From LVI-A0039 sp033105485 (GTDB taxonomy: Bacteria; Bacillota_I; Bacilli_A; UBA3375), in the NCBI GenBank assembly GCA_033105485.1, contig CP136956.1:1865792-1929791 (forward strand): a stretch of DNA of 64,000 bases. Direction: 5' to 3'. Shown piece after piece: positions 46,059-52,855 of the stretch; within the stretch, counting starts at the first letter, position 1, and every line of letters begins with the position of its first letter. The notes beneath the pieces are model-generated. The model searched no databases, had not been told where the DNA came from, and saw only the letters and a program-made list of their open reading frames with translations. The translations under genes and the position numbers were made by a program.

Positions 46059-46070
46059 GTCTACTTTTTC
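46042..46070 (+). terminator. Terminator after the MATE gene
   Basis: AGTAGAC/GTCTACT stem around AATTAA overlapping the stop codon, then T5CTT. Confidence 0.85.
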
Positions 46071-46093
46071 TTATATTTCACTATAAATTAGCA

Positions 46094-46099
46094 TATAAT
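46094..46099 (+). promoter_or_regulatory. -10 box of the short pyrophosphatase-like gene
   Basis: TATAAT in AGCATATAATAG, 38 nt before the start; no clear -35. Confidence 0.5.
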
Positions 46100-46137
46100 A
46101 GAGTTATATAACATAAATGTAGCTTTAGGAGGAGATG

Positions 46138-46452
46138 ATGAATAGTATAAAATATGATATTAAGATTTATCGACCAATTGGATATGTTGATAAATTTGGG
46201 AACACATATCCAATTAATTACGGATATATACCAGGAATTATTGCTGGTGATGGCGAAGAACAAGATGTGTATGTATTAGATATTGATTACTCTGTTGATC
46301 GTACATCAAAACCGATAATTGCGATTATTAAACGGAAAAATGATATTGAAAACAAATGGGTTGCCGCTGACAAACGTTATACTAAAGAGGAAATATGGGA
46401 TCACGTAAAGTTTCTAGAGCAACACTTTGATATTGAAATAGAAGTCTTATAA
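46138..46452 (+). CDS. Short inorganic pyrophosphatase-like protein
   Basis: 104 aa from the second ATG, which is better spaced from AGGAGG than the one 3 nt earlier. YPINYGYIPGIIAGDGEEQDVYVL matches the core of family I pyrophosphatases (NYGYIP, then DGDPLDV with metal-binding aspartates; here DGEEQDV). Full enzymes have 160-175 aa; the barrel's other half is shortened to about 60 residues. It may be an active minimal hydrolase or a diverged relative. Own promoter and terminator. Confidence 0.7.
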   Translation: MNSIKYDIKIYRPIGYVDKFGNTYPINYGYIPGIIAGDGEEQDVYVLDIDYSVDRTSKPIIAIIKRKNDIENKWVAADKRYTKEEIWDHVKFLEQHFDIEIEVL

Positions 46453-46482
46453 TTAAAACCACTATTATTTAGTGGTTTTTTA
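46453..46482 (+). terminator. Terminator after the pyrophosphatase-like gene
   Basis: AAAACCACT/AGTGGTTTT stem (46455-46463 with 46471-46479) and T6. Confidence 0.9.
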
Positions 46483-46536
46483 CATTCAATTAGATATAAG
46501 GTGTAAAATATTTGTAAACACAGTTGAGGAGTTGTT

Positions 46537-47340
46537 ATGAGAAATTTAAATAAAGCATATTTTATAAGTGATATTCATGGTTTCATTGAAGGATTAGAAC
46601 AAGCAGAAAAAGTATGTACACCAAGTGAACCATTATATATACTGGGTGATTTATTTGATCATAAGTATGGTGATGAGAAGCAAATGATTGATTTAATTAT
46701 AATGATGATAGATGAACAACGATGTAATTTAATAATGGGAAATCATGATGAAGTTTTATTTCTTATTTTCTTTCGTTTTCTTGATGATCAAACTTTAAAC
46801 GCTGAACTATCTCACCATTCTTTAAATAAGGTGGCAACAATTTTTAAGACTTTATTTGATGAAAGTTTTTATACGTCTTTTATCAGTCTAATAGAACAGT
46901 TTACTCTTGATTTAGATTTGGATAATTACTATAAAAAAGTAACAGAGCTAGCACTCCAAGAGAATTATAAACAAACATATGATAAAGTAAAAAGACTATA
47001 TGAATCAAGCAGTAGGTTTGAAACAATTTCAATTGGATCAACTAAATTGTTATTAAATCATTGTGGTAGTAATAAGCGTCCAGATTGTATTGATATTGTT
47101 ACAACCAATTATCAAGCAGCAGTAGATGTCGACTATGTAGTTATGGGCCATTTGACAATCCCATATGTAGAAGAATTTATACAGAACATAGATAATAGCG
47201 TCGTGTATAATAAGTTTATAGTTAACCCTAAATTTGATGGCTTACAAGTTTCTGAGTCAATTTTATACAATTCATATAATAAAGCAATTATGATTGATGA
47301 TGGTAGTCATACTAATTTAGTTACAATCGAAGCTACTTAA
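46537..47340 (+). CDS. Calcineurin-like metallophosphatase
   Basis: 267 aa. Dimetal motifs in order: FISDIHG, LGDLFDHKYGD, MGNHDEV, then LLLNHCGS and VVMGHLTIPY. This is the PPP-type protein/diadenosine-phosphatase pattern (GDxxD, GNHD/E, H, GH). Substrate not predictable. A helical insert of about 90 residues (LDDQTLNAELSHHSL onward) separates the second and third motifs. It starts after GAGGAG. Confidence 0.85.
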   Translation: MRNLNKAYFISDIHGFIEGLEQAEKVCTPSEPLYILGDLFDHKYGDEKQMIDLIIMMIDEQRCNLIMGNHDEVLFLIFFRFLDDQTLNAELSHHSLNKVATIFKTLFDESFYTSFISLIEQFTLDLDLDNYYKKVTELALQENYKQTYDKVKRLYESSSRFETISIGSTKLLLNHCGSNKRPDCIDIVTTNYQAAVDVDYVVMGHLTIPYVEEFIQNIDNSVVYNKFIVNPKFDGLQVSESILYNSYNKAIMIDDGSHTNLVTIEAT

Positions 47341-47366
47341 TATATTTACATATCTTTATTCTACTC

Positions 47367-47383
47367 GTTATATAATATAGGTA
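47367..47383 (+). promoter_or_regulatory. Promoter of the DUF3137-like gene
   Basis: TATAAT at 47371-47376 inside GTTATATAATATAGGTA, identical over 17 nt to the lemA promoter region. Confidence 0.6.
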
Positions 47384-47402
47384 GAGAATAGTAAGAGGTA
47401 AA

Positions 47403-48311
47403 ATGGATACAAATATTATTAGAAAATACAATACAAGCAATACGATTATATTAGGGATTATTATCATTGTTACAATTGGACTATATCTAGTAACAAACCA
47501 ACTTCATATAATAATTTTAATTATTATGAGTTGTATAGGGTTAGTAGTTGCAAGTAACAATAAGCAAAAATTAAAAGATCATTTAATTAAAGAAAAACGT
47601 AAGTTTTTATTAAACCATAAATTAGAAGTAAAAGAAGATGAAACTCCATTTGTAAGTAGTGAATATTTACAATCAGTTTTACCTAAGCCAGTCCGAATGA
47701 CTAATATAAAATTTAATCATTCTGCAATAGCAACTGGATATACAGAAAATGGAAAGCACTATCAAATCGACTATTTAGAATATAACGGCTATGTTGAAGG
47801 AAGTAAGTCAAAAGAAAAAAAATTTGATTTAACTGGATATATAATAACATTAGATTTTGATCAATATCAGTTTTGCAATCGAGAATTACTTTATCTAAAC
47901 TTACATAGTGATATATCTAAATATAAGTTTCAGCAAAAACATAAACTAGTTATGCGTGCTCCTAAAGATGCAAAGGTAATGAAGTCTAGTATGTATATTC
48001 ATAATAGACTAATGGCATATAATGGATTTCACGATAAATATATGAAAAATGTTATTCAAGTAATAGATTTCAACCCAAATCTATTTAAAAAGCCATTTTG
48101 TAGAGCTGCAATTTTTGATAAGTCAAAACTATACTTTTTTGTTGACGATGATTTAGCCGTAGACTTAAAGCTGGAGTTTCATTATACACAAGCAGATATT
48201 GATAAAATGGTAACATCAACTCAAAACCAATTAAATACGTTTAAATCTTATATAGAGCATTTAGCAACAGTTGATCAAGGAGAAATAAGAACCACAAAAA
48301 TTCAAGAATAA
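47403..48311 (+). CDS. DUF3137-like membrane protein
   Basis: 302 aa: two adjacent N-terminal membrane helices (about 13-30 and 33-50), then a soluble domain with repeated short strands (IATGYTENGKHYQIDYLEY, KKFDLTGYIITLDF, KLYFFVDDDLAVDLKLEF). Layout and size match DUF3137 proteins and the gene downstream of lemA; I cannot find a catalytic motif. It begins after AAGAGGTAAA and is followed by a broken PHP gene and another small membrane protein. Confidence 0.55.
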   Translation: MDTNIIRKYNTSNTIILGIIIIVTIGLYLVTNQLHIIILIIMSCIGLVVASNNKQKLKDHLIKEKRKFLLNHKLEVKEDETPFVSSEYLQSVLPKPVRMTNIKFNHSAIATGYTENGKHYQIDYLEYNGYVEGSKSKEKKFDLTGYIITLDFDQYQFCNRELLYLNLHSDISKYKFQQKHKLVMRAPKDAKVMKSSMYIHNRLMAYNGFHDKYMKNVIQVIDFNPNLFKKPFCRAAIFDKSKLYFFVDDDLAVDLKLEFHYTQADIDKMVTSTQNQLNTFKSYIEHLATVDQGEIRTTKIQE

Positions 48312-48326
48312 ATTGTTAGGGCTACT

Positions 48327-48761
48327 ATGAGTAATTTTATAGATTTACATTTACATAGTCAGTTTTCATCAGATTCAAGCAAATCAATAGAAAGTTATTT
48401 AATTAATAATCCAAATCATAGTTTTATAACTACAGAGCATTTAGATTTCTGGTAAGAGTCTACTCATCAAGATGTAGTGCTAGATTATAAACAATTAAAA
48501 CAGCAATTAGAGATATATTCGAAGCAGTTCATTATAACTTGTTACAGTGGTATCGAAGTTGGGTATCACAAGACAGTCGAAGCGTAAACACTAAAGTATC
48601 TACAAAATAGGCAATTTGATATTATAATTCTTAGCTTACATCAGGATGGATATCAAGATTATTTATATTCAAATGAAGAGTATGTTGTTGATATAGAAGG
48701 TTATTTCGATAATATTATTCGAGGATTGAATGTAGTTTCGAATACCATCGATACACTTTAA
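48327..48761 (+). pseudogene. PHP-domain phosphoesterase remnant
   Basis: From this ATG a single frame reads FIDLHLHSQFSSDS, FITTEHLDFW, a TAA, then DVVLDYKQLKQQLEIYSK, YSGIEVGY, another TAA, then QFDIIILSLHQDG and a final stop. The frame never shifts; two in-frame stop codons break it and the C-terminal half of a normal PHP protein (about 250-270 aa) is gone. The DLHLHS, EH and GIE pieces are the metal-binding PHP motifs of histidinol-phosphatase-like enzymes. Nothing else codes between 48312 and 48840. Nonsense changes, not homopolymer slips, mark a genuine pseudogene. Confidence 0.8.
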
Positions 48762-48840
48762 GGATGCAATTTAGTTTATAAATGATTTAGGAAGTTTTCA
48801 GTTAATTAATGAAAATTATTAGAATGTTTAAGGAGTTATT

Positions 48841-49341
48841 ATGATTTTAAAAGTAAAAAAGTATGCGAAAGTAAGTATAGAAATAGATGGTCAAATGGTA
48901 GATATAGATAAACAAATAGAGATTGATTATAACCAATTGGGTGATATTTTAACTTTTGGTAAAAGTACAGAGCGAAGAACTGGTGGTTATACATTTTCAG
49001 CCACTACACGTACAGTAGCAAAACCAGAACAAGATGGCACATACATAATAGAATGGAATTGTGGTCTAAATGATCGTATCTCAGAGTTATCCACACCAAT
49101 ATTTATATTGTTTTTTGCAAGTAGTATAATATTATTAGTGATTGGATTATTAGGCGCTCAATTTATTGACTACAATCGTACACTTGAAGATGTGTATACC
49201 GTAATTTTTGCAACAAGCGTAGGAATCATGGTTATAAATAGTATAATATATACTATATTCGTGAAGGGTTATAGTTTCTTTTACCCTGAGAGATATGATG
49301 AGAAGATAGAGAATTCGCCAATATATTTTACTAAATTATAA
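48841..49341 (+). CDS. Hypothetical protein with two membrane helices
   Basis: 166 aa. An N-terminal soluble beta-rich part (VKKYAKVSIEIDGQMVDIDK...TGGYTFSATTRTV) precedes two membrane helices (about 85-105 and 115-140) and a short tail. I recognise no family. It starts after AAGGAG and ends at a bidirectional hairpin; it may belong to the DUF3137-like gene's transcript. Confidence 0.5.
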   Translation: MILKVKKYAKVSIEIDGQMVDIDKQIEIDYNQLGDILTFGKSTERRTGGYTFSATTRTVAKPEQDGTYIIEWNCGLNDRISELSTPIFILFFASSIILLVIGLLGAQFIDYNRTLEDVYTVIFATSVGIMVINSIIYTIFVKGYSFFYPERYDEKIENSPIYFTKL

Positions 49342-49383
49342 TGATAGATTGAATTTGTTAAGAGTTAAAATATTATCGATTAT

Positions 49384-49429
49384 AAAAAAGAAATTTGATT
49401 TCCAGTTACGGATTTCAAATTTCTTTTTC
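49384..49429. terminator. Bidirectional terminator
   Basis: 14-bp stem AAAAAGAAATTTGA/TCAAATTTCTTTTT (49385-49398 with 49415-49428) between convergent genes, with A- and T-runs on the two sides. Confidence 0.9.
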
Positions 49430-49436
49430 TATATAT

Positions 49437-50273
49437 TTAGTTTGAAACATTTGTTACAATACCACCTGTTGTACTAGAAGCAGATGTAATGTAGTAAAAT
49501 GCTTGATCATCAGTTTTATTAATTAATTTCTTAATACGCATTACATCAGAGTATCTAACAACACATAATAAAACTTGTTTCTGATCATAATTATATCCAC
49601 CTTTGGCATCAATAATTGTTACACCACGACCGATTTCCTCTACAATACGCTTTTCCATAAGTGACTGGTTAGTAGTAATAATATGGAATACTGAAGCTTG
49701 TCTTGCACCTCGTCCTAAGAAGTTAGACATTAATGTACATACAGCAATGAAAACTAGAGCGTATAGTGTACTTTCTAATCCAAAGAAGAAGAAACCTAAT
49801 CCAACAACGAAGATATCACACATTGAAACACAAGTTCCATATGGAATGTCTGTATACTTATGGATGATTTGTCCCAGTACAGTTGTACCACCAGTTGAAC
49901 TACCAGATAGTGAAAGTAAGTGAATACCAACACCTGTAATTGCTCCACCAAATACTGTACTTAAAAAGATATCATCACTAACTGGAGCAACAGGCACTAA
50001 TGCAACGATTAGTGGAAATAGTATATTTGCACCAAGAACAGAACTTAGTGCATACTTAGGGGAAACAAAGAAGTAGGCAAGAACAAGAATAAATAAGTTG
50101 GCTACAAAAATAAAGATGGCAGCTGATGAATTGAATGCATATTCATAAATTGCTCCTAGACCACTGATTCCACCTGAAATAATATTGTATGGAATCATAA
50201 CATTATTTAGTGCAACTGAAAATAGGTATACGGCTACAACTAAGTAAAATAATTTTAAAATACGTTTAAACAT
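49437..50273 (-). CDS. YitT family membrane protein
   Basis: 278 aa. Five to six membrane helices with the family sequence IPYNIISGGISGLG near the start and LSLSGSSTGGTTVLGQIIHKY in the middle, then a C-terminal DUF2179 domain (GVTIIDAKGGYNYDQKQVLLCVV) that forms a ferredoxin-like fold. Transport role unknown. Start follows CGGAGGA. It lies 50 nt after mntP, separated by a terminator; no promoter is visible in between. Confidence 0.88.
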   Translation of the reverse strand: MFKRILKLFYLVVAVYLFSVALNNVMIPYNIISGGISGLGAIYEYAFNSSAAIFIFVANLFILVLAYFFVSPKYALSSVLGANILFPLIVALVPVAPVSDDIFLSTVFGGAITGVGIHLLSLSGSSTGGTTVLGQIIHKYTDIPYGTCVSMCDIFVVGLGFFFFGLESTLYALVFIAVCTLMSNFLGRGARQASVFHIITTNQSLMEKRIVEEIGRGVTIIDAKGGYNYDQKQVLLCVVRYSDVMRIKKLINKTDDQAFYYITSASSTTGGIVTNVSN

Positions 50274-50303
50274 AAATCCTCCGAAAATTAATGAGTTTTA
50301 AAA

Positions 50304-50325
50304 AAACTAGACGCAAGTCTAGTTT
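50304..50325 (-). terminator. Terminator after mntP (minus strand)
   Basis: AAACTAGAC/GTCTAGTTT stem with a TTGC loop and T7 on the minus strand; the mntP stop overlaps the stem base. Confidence 0.88.
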
Positions 50326-50860
50326 AGAATGAGGTAACCGCTAATGCAGCTAATAAGATTGCTCCAATTAATAACGAGTAGTGCTCAATAATATTTACTT
50401 TTTTCAAGTTACGTGCAACTTCAATACCAATAAAAGCAGCAATTGATGTAGCGATGAAAATAGATATAAATAAAGTGATGTTTGTAGTATCAGCATTTAA
50501 AGGTGTAACTCCAACGATTAAAGCATCGATGCTTGTTAAAATCGCAATTTTCCAAATGTCATTTAAATTGATATTTTCTTCCATTTCCCCTTCACCGAAA
50601 AATTCCAATAACATTTTAACGGCTAAGAAAGCAAAAACTATACTACTGATATGTAAGTTCATATTCATAAGTGAACTATTTATAATTAAAGTGGAAAATA
50701 TACGTCCAATTGAAAATAAACCGGCTTGTACTATTCCAAAAATTGCACAGTACTTAAATGGATTAAAATCTATTTTCCCCTTAACACTTAACCCAATACT
50801 GATTGCCAATACAAATGTATCAACGCTTAAAGCTAAAGCTAATAAAATTGCATATGTCAT
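50324..50860 (-). CDS. mntP: Manganese efflux pump MntP-like
   Basis: 178 aa with six membrane helices in two repeats. The repeated acidic motifs are plain: LALSVDTFVLAISIG in helix 1 and ILTSIDALIVGV in helix 4, the signature of the MntP/DUF204 family that exports Mn2+. Start follows AAGGAATAATC. The gene lies only 13 nt beyond a terminator hairpin of the upstream gene, so expression appears to depend on read-through. Confidence 0.8.
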   Translation of the reverse strand: MTYAILLALALSVDTFVLAISIGLSVKGKIDFNPFKYCAIFGIVQAGLFSIGRIFSTLIINSSLMNMNLHISSIVFAFLAVKMLLEFFGEGEMEENINLNDIWKIAILTSIDALIVGVTPLNADTTNITLFISIFIATSIAAFIGIEVARNLKKVNIIEHYSLLIGAILLAALAVTSF

Positions 50861-50873
50861 GATTATTCCTTAA

Positions 50874-50897
50874 AAAAAGGCAGATATTATCTGCCTA
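50874..50897 (-). terminator. Terminator/attenuator in front of mntP (minus strand)
   Basis: Perfect 8-bp stem AGGCAGAT/ATCTGCCT, loop AAT, T7 on the minus strand. It ends 13 nt before the mntP start codon with no room for a promoter. Confidence 0.85.
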
Positions 50898-51731
50898 CTT
50901 GTTTTCTTGTGATAGCTCTTCAATGATTCGAACTAAGTCTTCTTTTGGTAACTCTGAAAGTTTTTCGAACTCAATGTGATTATCGTACACATTATTTTTT
51001 CTGTTCCATGCAAAGACATAGTAATTAATAGTTGCAGAAATTACTGCACCACATGTTGCTAGGAATTGATCAAATAAAGTATCCTGAAGTGCTTTATCCA
51101 TAAATCGACCAGAAGGTAAAATATGAGATTGGACTTCAGACATTGTTAAGTTAGAACCCCACATGAATCCGTCTTGCATATTTCCTCCAAAGAAGAAGTC
51201 AAAACTATATTCAAAGAATTCCCAAAAAACAGCGATTGAAATACTAGCTGCACTTGCAAGTACAATCGTAAAGACAGCATCTTGCCAAATATTTTTTCTT
51301 ACATAAAACTTAGTTTGATAGTAATCTACGATGATGATTACAACAAAACCAATTAAGACCCCAGAAGAGAAGTGTAAGACATTATCCCACCATGGGAACA
51401 ATTCATAAAAATTGTACACTTCACCTAATACGTATGCTAAGAATCCAAACATCATAGCTCCGTAATAATAAATTGTTGGAATATAACTAAATCGAGCTGA
51501 ATAAATATGTTTAGTTATTACATATATTGAAAGTAATACTAAAGTTAGTATGAAGTTCAATAAATTTTTAGTAAATAATTCATCAGATAATACAATAGAA
51601 AAAATTGAAGCAGCAATTGTGATCATAAATCCAACTTCAATTATTCTCTTTAATAACTTACTGTATTTTGTATCTTGATTTAGACGGTGTCCAAAAATCA
51701 TTTCGGGGATTTTTTTATTATTTTTATCCAT
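50895..51731 (-). CDS. DUF2238 (YjdF-like) membrane protein
   Basis: 278 aa with about seven membrane helices. Conserved polar residues within the membrane region are LFPWWDNVLHFSSGVLIGF (W, D and H), AVFWEFFEYSFDFFFGGNMQ (E pair) and ALQDTLFDQFLATCGA (D pair), which is the DUF2238 layout. The C-terminal 35 residues are charged and cytoplasmic. Function unknown. Its ribosome site (AGGAG) directly abuts the structured non-coding stretch upstream. It could be an ordinary membrane protein or, less likely, an effector tied to the neighbouring reverse transcriptase. Confidence 0.7.
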   Translation of the reverse strand: MDKNNKKIPEMIFGHRLNQDTKYSKLLKRIIEVGFMITIAASIFSIVLSDELFTKNLLNFILTLVLLSIYVITKHIYSARFSYIPTIYYYGAMMFGFLAYVLGEVYNFYELFPWWDNVLHFSSGVLIGFVVIIIVDYYQTKFYVRKNIWQDAVFTIVLASAASISIAVFWEFFEYSFDFFFGGNMQDGFMWGSNLTMSEVQSHILPSGRFMDKALQDTLFDQFLATCGAVISATINYYVFAWNRKNNVYDNHIEFEKLSELPKEDLVRIIEELSQENK

Positions 51732-51741
51732 AAATCTCCTA

Positions 51742-51950
51742 ATGCATTACAATAGTTAGATTGAAAAAATGATATTATGGACTGCATATTAATAAATTTC
51801 AAGAATAAAAAGAATGAAATTTATTAATATAAAAGTAGTCCATCATTTTGGCAATCGTATGTGTTAATTTTCTTCTGAAAAATCACACAAATAAAACTTA
51901 CGTTCTACCTCGGATAAGTTCGACAAGGATTTACTAATGCATATTTTTAT
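51742..51950 (-). ncRNA. Candidate msr-msd-like structured RNA next to a reverse transcriptase
   Basis: A 237-nt gap without any gene. Read on the minus strand it starts just after a TGCTATAAT promoter. In order: ATGCATTA (51942-51935), a G at 51934, a small hairpin CCTTG/CGAGG (51928-51908), a second hairpin TGTGT/ACACA extended by a mostly paired AT helix (51889-51860), a long hairpin (51849-51766), and TAATGCAT (51749-51742), the inverse of the first element. The long hairpin has a perfect 16-bp stem (51786-51801 with 51815-51830), a 13-nt loop, an internal bulge, then AGTCCAT/ATGGACT and an outer AAAATGAT/ATCATTTT helix. This is the order seen in retron RNAs. A regulatory leader of the downstream operon is the alternative. 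Confidence 0.55.
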
Positions 51951-51956
51951 AGATTT

Positions 51957-51965
51957 ATTATAGCA
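51957..51965 (-). promoter_or_regulatory. Promoter of the structured RNA
   Basis: Perfect extended -10 TGCTATAAT on the minus strand, beginning 3 nt after the reverse transcriptase stop codon; -35 match is poor. Predicted start is near 51950, 8 nt before the first inverted repeat. Confidence 0.65.
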
Positions 51966-51968
51966 CAA

Positions 51969-52730
51969 TTATTGCTCATTGTACTTGATATATGAGTCCA
52001 TAGCGTGCTTTCTTGTAGGGTCAAATTCAAATTGTGCATGACGTTTAAATTTACGACCAACTGTAATATAGTTTATATCTTGTCCATAAACTATATTTAG
52101 ACCTAAAATTTTAATGTGCTGTCCTTTGTTTAGTAACTGCGTACTCTTAGTTTTAGAACTATTAAGCTCTAAGTTAACAGCTGTTAGTAATGCACTAATA
52201 ATATAAGTTATTGCTTGGATATCAAGTTCGACCTTACTTGAAATTGTTAAATCATCACTGTACCTTGTATAAACGATAGAGTCATCAATTTTCTTTAATC
52301 TTAATACTAACTGACTATCAAATTCAGTTAAATAAATATTAGATAAATAAGGTGATGGAATTAATCCAAGTGCAAGACCCACTTGTTTATTGTTTGCACA
52401 TTCTGCAATCAATTGCTTGTTAAATTCTAAATCTGTTGATTTCAATTTACTTAATAAAATCTGATGATCAATAGACCCGAAGAAGTTTGATAAATCAAAT
52501 TGATAAAAGTAGCTATTGTAGATATGCTTATTAACTAATTTTTTAATTGATTGCTCTTTTAAATATGCAAAAGAATATTCAGTATCAATTTTGTAATGTT
52601 GTTCTAATTCGTGTAACGCAGTAATATGCTTAGAGCGTAAGTGCTCACCATTTGAATTAGAGCGGTATGTCGTAATTAATCTTTTTTTATTCCCAGTTAC
52701 GATCGGGAATGTTGTTAAATATTTTTTCAT
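51969..52730 (-). CDS. Small retron-like reverse transcriptase
   Basis: 253 aa. Reverse transcriptase blocks in order: KKRLITTY (block 1), YFYQFDLSNFFGSIDH with catalytic D79, GLALGLIPSPYLSNIYLTEF (block 4), YTRYSDDLTIS with the catalytic D159-D160 (Y157 SDD), LELNSSKTK (block 6) and HIKILGLNIV...YITVGRKFKR (block 7). There is no maturase, endonuclease or protease part, so it is not a group II intron or transposon enzyme. It is shorter than typical retron enzymes (about 300+ aa); the NAxxH motif is not evident and LGL replaces the usual VTG. Start follows GGAGATGAACT. Confidence 0.88.
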   Translation of the reverse strand: MKKYLTTFPIVTGNKKRLITTYRSNSNGEHLRSKHITALHELEQHYKIDTEYSFAYLKEQSIKKLVNKHIYNSYFYQFDLSNFFGSIDHQILLSKLKSTDLEFNKQLIAECANNKQVGLALGLIPSPYLSNIYLTEFDSQLVLRLKKIDDSIVYTRYSDDLTISSKVELDIQAITYIISALLTAVNLELNSSKTKSTQLLNKGQHIKILGLNIVYGQDINYITVGRKFKRHAQFEFDPTRKHAMDSYIKYNEQ

Positions 52731-52749
52731 AGTTCATCTCCAACGTTTA

Positions 52750-52755
52750 TTATAA
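52750..52755 (-). promoter_or_regulatory. -10 box of the reverse transcriptase gene
   Basis: TATAAT on the minus strand in GAGTTATAATAAACG, about 20 nt before the start. The short leader leaves no space for an upstream retron RNA. Confidence 0.55.
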
Positions 52756-52799
52756 CTCAAATTTTTTAAATGAGTAGTGCAAAATGTTGCAATTTAAAT

Positions 52800-52830
52800 T
52801 TGTTAAAAATCAAGTGCCACTTGGTATAAT
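52800..52830 (+). promoter_or_regulatory. Promoter of the cca-aro operon
   Basis: Extended -10 TGGTATAAT (box 52825-52830) with TTGTTA at 52800-52805, spacer 19. It places transcription start near 52837, which excludes the earlier in-frame ATG at 52784 as start of the next gene. Confidence 0.65.
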
Positions 52831-52855
52831 AGAAATAATGGAAATTGGAGTCGAG

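Noticed and set aside
51732..51968. A yybP-ykoY manganese riboswitch controlling mntP
   Set aside because: The GGGGAGUAG-type consensus is absent and the stems do not match that layout, though another type of leader is not excluded.
51969..52730. Group II intron maturase or diversity-generating retroelement
   Set aside because: No maturase or endonuclease domain, no intron RNA ends, and no template or variable repeat pair was seen around the gene.
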